From the NCBI GenBank assembly GCA_025996655.1, contig BNTO01000023.1:1-8831 (forward strand): a stretch of 8,831 bases of DNA, written 5' to 3'. The position numbers and the translations under genes were made by a program. The stretch comes from Alphaproteobacteria bacterium. Lineage in GTDB: Bacteria; Pseudomonadota; Alphaproteobacteria; BNTO01. The notes below the pieces were generated by a model, which searched no databases, was not told where the DNA came from, and saw nothing but the letters and a program-made list of their open reading frames with translations. Below, in pieces: positions 7,011-8,831 of the stretch. The first letter of the stretch is position 1, and every line of letters starts with the position of its first letter.

Positions 7011-7117
7011 CTCTTTTCCTTTTTCTGCAAGTAAGGAATAAGAAAATAAAGCCCCGCAACGCACAAAACGCCCAGCAGCAACAGGTTCCACTCTAAAAAG
7101 GGGAAGCCGGGTTCCAA
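7011..7117 (-). pseudogene. Truncated copy of the tssM N-terminal membrane-hairpin region
   Basis: Read on the minus strand, this stretch encodes GFPFLEWNLLLLGVLCVAG followed by LYFLIPYLQKKEK. It matches TssM residues of about 29-60 (GIPFVAWILLLLGVLCVVG and LYYLIPYLQKKEK). Similarity stops just after QKKEK, where the frame runs into the antisense of the MORN gene. On the other side it stops a few residues before GFPF, and an in-frame TAA lies just upstream at 7133-7135. It therefore keeps only the second membrane helix of TssM, has no plausible start with an RBS, and is a remnant. It lies between the MORN stop and the IS630 element. It could be the leftover of a second tssM copy or of a segmental duplication. 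Confidence 0.8.
7031..7108. repeat. Direct repeat copy 2 (downstream of the MORN gene)
   Basis: This is the partner of 4447-4524: 78 bp, no gaps, six mismatches by eye, same orientation. The best-conserved stretch is the 29 bp from 7057 to 7085, identical to 4473-4501. Recombination between the copies would delete 2584 bp carrying the tssM start and the MORN gene. Confidence 0.9.
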
Positions 7118-7135
7118 AAAACATGATCTCTGTTA

Positions 7136-7162
7136 TAGCAAAGATAATTTAAAATCGCCTCA
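7136..7162 (+). repeat. IS630 left terminal inverted repeat
   Basis: These 27 bp pair with the reverse complement of 8067-8093, with mismatches at positions 4, 15 and 24. The TA at 7134-7135 directly precedes it. Inside it, GTATAG occurs twice 12 bp apart (7170-7175 and 7182-7187), possibly a subterminal binding site, though this is weak. Confidence 0.85.
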
Positions 7163-7210
7163 AATTTTAGTATAGTTTTTGGTATAGCGACTGTTTGTTT
7201 TGTAGATACG

Positions 7211-8069
7211 ATGGCATACTGTGTAGAGTTCAAAAAAAAGGTATTAGAATTTTGGGGAAGGGATAAAAACACCTTAAGAGAAACGGCAAAAGTTTTTAAG
7301 ATTTCAACGCATACCCTTAACCTCTGGAAACGCGAGTTTTCTCAAACGGGAACTTTTCAGAAAAGACCTGTCCCAAGGAAATTGTGAAAAATAAATTGTG
7401 AAAAATTAAAGATCCTGCTTTCTGAAAAGCCTGATATGTTTCAACGAGAAAGGACGGAAGCCTTCCTTGTTGCAAGGGGATTCCTACAAAATGCCCGGAA
7501 GAAACTTCATTTTTCAAGAAAAAAAAGTCAAAAATTTTCTCGAAAGAGATGAACGTAAAAGAGCCGAATACGAAGAAAAAAGAGAATCCCTTTCCGAAAA
7601 GGATAGGGTTTATGTTGACGAAAGTGGAATAAACGAATATCTGCACCGAGAATAGGGCTATTCAGAAGTTGGAAACAAAATTCAAGGCAAGGTTCCTGGT
7701 AAAAAATGTGACAGAATCAACATAAGTGCAGGATATCTTCATAAAAGGATCATCGCAGAATGGGTGTATAAGGGAAAGGCAACAACGGAGTTTATCCTTG
7801 CTTGGGTCCTTCCATTTCTTATTCCAGCACGAAAGCCCGGACAAGGGATTCTTTGGGATAATGCGAGCCTACACAAAAGCACAAAAAGTGAGGCGCTTAT
7901 TGTTGCAGCCGGTTGTTCGGTCCTCTTTCTTCCCCCGTATTCGCCAGATTTCAACCCCATTGAGCATTTTTGGGCTCATTTGAAGAGAAGAATAAGAGGA
8001 ATATCAGCAGATTTTAAAACATTGGAGGAAACAGTGGAAGGGTGCTTCAAAAACCCAAATATTCAGTGA
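7211..8069 (+). pseudogene. IS630-family transposase, disrupted
   Basis: This was a DDE transposase of the IS630/Tc1-mariner superfamily. The N-terminal helix-turn-helix part reads MAYCVEFKKKVLEFWGR. After an in-frame TGA (7385-7387) the same frame continues with KILLSEKPDMFQRERTEAF and KKLHFSRKK. At the A8 run 7519-7526 the homology moves to the +1 frame: VKNFLERDERKRAEY, then VYVDESGINEYLHRE. An in-frame TAG (7653-7655) replaces the usual Tyr before G, and the frame then continues to ILWDNASLHKS, LFLPPYSPDFNPIEHFWAHL and the stop at 8067-8069. The catalytic residues (D in VDESG, D in WDN, E in NPIEHFW) all remain. Total length is 859 nt, 286 codons plus one base, consistent with one net extra base in the A run. 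The stop lies inside the right inverted repeat. No clear RBS precedes the ATG. Confidence 0.9.
7379..7406. repeat. 14-bp perfect tandem duplication in the IS630 transposase
   Basis: AAATTGTGAAAAAT occurs twice in a row (7379-7392 and 7393-7406). The premature TGA of the transposase lies in the first copy. This looks like a slippage duplication, although removing one copy does not by itself restore the frame, so a second small change must also have occurred here. Confidence 0.85.
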
Positions 8070-8093
8070 AGCGATTTTTAATTATCTTTACTA
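8067..8093 (-). repeat. IS630 right terminal inverted repeat
   Basis: These 27 bp are the inverted partner of 7136-7162, with 24 matches. The first three bases (8067-8069) are also the TGA stop of the transposase frame. The TA duplication follows at 8094-8095. Confidence 0.85.
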
Positions 8094-8096
8094 TAA

Positions 8097-8113
8097 CCCG
8101 CTTTGCAAGCGGG
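8097..8113. repeat. Hairpin 1: CCCGCTT-TGC-AAGCGGG
   Basis: A perfect 7-bp stem with a 3-nt loop begins one base after the TA duplication of the IS630 element. It pairs with a second hairpin 7 nt away. There is no T-tract after it, so it is unlikely to be a terminator by itself. It may be half of a REP-like unit or part of an IS200/IS605-type end. Confidence 0.75.
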
Positions 8114-8120
8114 ACAGAAT

Positions 8121-8143
8121 ACCACCGGCCTTTAGCCGGTGGT
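8121..8143. repeat. Hairpin 2: ACCACCGGC-CTTTA-GCCGGTGGT
   Basis: A perfect 9-bp GC-rich stem with a 5-nt loop. On the plus strand it is followed by TGTTTATCTTCCCTTTTT, a T-rich but interrupted tail, so it could act as a weak plus-strand terminator. Together with hairpin 1 it resembles the paired palindromes of REP/BIME repeats. No transposase of the REP-associated (RAYT) type is in the window. Confidence 0.7.
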
Positions 8144-8200
8144 TGTTTATCTTCCCTTTTTGTCAGCGTCATTCCTCTTTTCCCACAGATCTCTGCTGTT
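8144..8200. other. Spacer between the hairpins and the IS5-family remnant
   Basis: No gene is seen here. Read on the minus strand past the TAA at 8201-8203, the transposase frame stays open for 17 more codons (starting NSRDLWEKRNDADKKGR) to a TAA at 8147-8149. The original transposase may therefore have ended there, with the 8201 TAA a further premature stop. I could not find a convincing IS5 terminal repeat. Confidence 0.35.
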
Positions 8201-8831
8201 TTAACATCTGTATTCCTGTTTCAGTACAACCATCCTCTTGACGTTAAACACGAACGATGGCATGAATCCCGTCCACTGATTTTTACAAAGCCCTCTCTAA
8301 CGGCACCTCTTGTTTTCCTTGGAAAACACGCGTTCGTAAGGGGCTCGCATCTTAGAAATCCCTTTATCCTTGTCCTTATTTTTTGTTTTGCTGTTATTTT
8401 TTTGCACGGCACATAAGTGAACTCCTTTGATTTTCGCTATTTTTTCACAATGCGCATAACCCTTGTCCTCAAAGACGGCCCCTTGTTTCGGACAAACAAA
8501 TTTCATTCCGTCCGCATCGGTTTTGTTCGCCTTTGGGACAGCAACCTTGTATGAGCCCGGACCGCATGTCTACGCTCACATGCTTTTTATAGCCGATCCA
8601 AAATTTATGTTTGCTTTGAGCGCCGATGCGAACGTCTTTGTCTTTGGCAACTTTGTTGATGTTCGTATTGTTGAGGGGCTTTTCTTTCTTTTTTAAGGCT
8701 TTGTCGCGTTCCTCCCCAATCTGAGCCTTGGCAATAAGAGGCGTAGCATCAGTAAACGTCAGGATTTCGTTCCTAAACCCTTTGGCTTGGAGCGGATCTC
8801 TGCGTTGATGGAAGATGTCGGCACAACGTTT
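8201..8831 (-). pseudogene. IS5-family transposase, frameshifted and truncated by the window edge
   Basis: This is the C-terminal two-thirds of an IS5-family DDE transposase. From the right edge one frame is open for 95 codons and includes FRNEILTFTDATPLIAKAQI, GAQSKHKFWIGYKKHVSVDM and RSGLIQ. Right after LIQ, at about 8546, homology moves to another frame: VAVPKANKTDADGMKFVCPK, then GAVFEDKGYAHCEKIAK, KMRAPYERVFSKENKRCR. The usual sequence LIQ-K-VAV suggests a 2-base deletion. An in-frame TAG (8297-8299) sits where the family has Tyr (R-Y-RG), followed by RGLCKNQWTGFMPSFVFNVK and RMVVLKQEYRC, then TAA at 8201-8203. The D in TDAT, the D in SVDM and the E in PYERVF, likely the catalytic triad, all remain. 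It is inactive as a single protein. Confidence 0.85.

Larger units (their letters stand above)
7136..8093 (+). mobile_element. IS630-family element, complete ends, decayed transposase
   Basis: A 958-bp element is bounded by 27-bp terminal inverted repeats, 7136-7162 and 8067-8093, matching at 24 of 27 positions (both begin TAG, then C or T, then AAAGATAATT). It is flanked by the TA dinucleotides 7134-7135 and 8094-8095, the expected IS630/Tc1-mariner target duplication. Its ends are still well matched, but the transposase has three lesions, so it cannot move by itself unless a related enzyme acts in trans. It inserted between the tssM fragment and the hairpin pair at 8097-8143. Confidence 0.88.

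Noticed and set aside
6993..7020. CTCCAG-C-CTGGAG palindrome with T-rich tail after the MORN stop, as a terminator
   Set aside because: A one-base loop forces the stem down to about four pairs, and the pyrimidine-rich tail is part of the tssM-derived repeat; support is too weak.
7385..7387. TGA read as Trp (alternative genetic code)
   Set aside because: tssM and the IS630 frame both end at TGA in sensible places, and this TGA is next to a tandem duplication that explains a disrupted reading frame.
7519..7526. Programmed -1 frameshift at A8 in the IS630 transposase
   Set aside because: The homology moves to the +1 frame, not -1, and other stops are present; an extra A is simpler.
8042..8416. 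Plus-strand open frame over the hairpins and the IS5 remnant
   Set aside because: It runs across the IS630 end and antisense to a clear transposase remnant, with no family features.

Overview
The window looks like an accessory, IS-rich stretch of a proteobacterial chromosome with GC content in the mid-40s by eye. One large type VI secretion gene (tssM/icmF) and one MORN-repeat gene are the only apparently intact host genes. They sit among three insertion sequences of different families: an IS1595 (IS1016-like) element at the left edge, a decayed but complete IS630 element, and a decayed IS5-family element at the right edge. Several broken transposases beside a secretion-system gene and an exported repeat protein suit a host-associated or intracellular bacterium (Holosporales-like alphaproteobacteria or Legionella/Coxiella-like gammaproteobacteria are candidates). 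The sequence does not settle the lineage. Stops at tssM (TGA) and the MORN gene (TAA) fit the standard bacterial code.

Layout. 1-176, minus strand: 5' end of an IS1595-family element, whose terminus lies about 22 bp past the tssM stop. 199-4608, minus: tssM (1469 aa), with an intact Walker A motif, an N-terminal membrane hairpin and a third membrane segment. 4609-4759: divergent intergenic region with back-to-back sigma70-like promoters. 4760-6988, plus: a protein with a signal peptide, a non-repetitive N-terminal region containing an HExxH motif, and a long MORN array built mostly from 46-residue dimers. About 7011-7117, minus: a truncated copy of the tssM N-terminal membrane-hairpin coding region, in the same orientation as tssM, so the tssM start and the whole MORN gene lie between direct repeats. 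7136-8093: a 958-bp IS630-family element with 27-bp inverted repeats and a TA duplication; its transposase carries two in-frame stops and one frameshift. 8097-8143: two perfect hairpins. 8201-8831, minus: an IS5-family transposase remnant with a frameshift and an amber codon, cut by the window edge.

How the genes may work together. TssM is the inner-membrane ATPase-like scaffold of the T6SS membrane complex (TssJLM). No other T6SS gene is visible, so in this window it is either an orphan or the end of a cluster cut by the IS1595 element. The divergent MORN protein is predicted to be exported. Its promoter arrangement, and the tssM fragment on its far side, suggest the two genes share a history, but a functional link to secretion is only inferred. 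The most unusual points are the tssM fragment duplication, the signal peptide + HExxH + MORN architecture, and a hairpin at the IS1595 end that would hide the transposase ribosome binding site in transcripts reading through from tssM.
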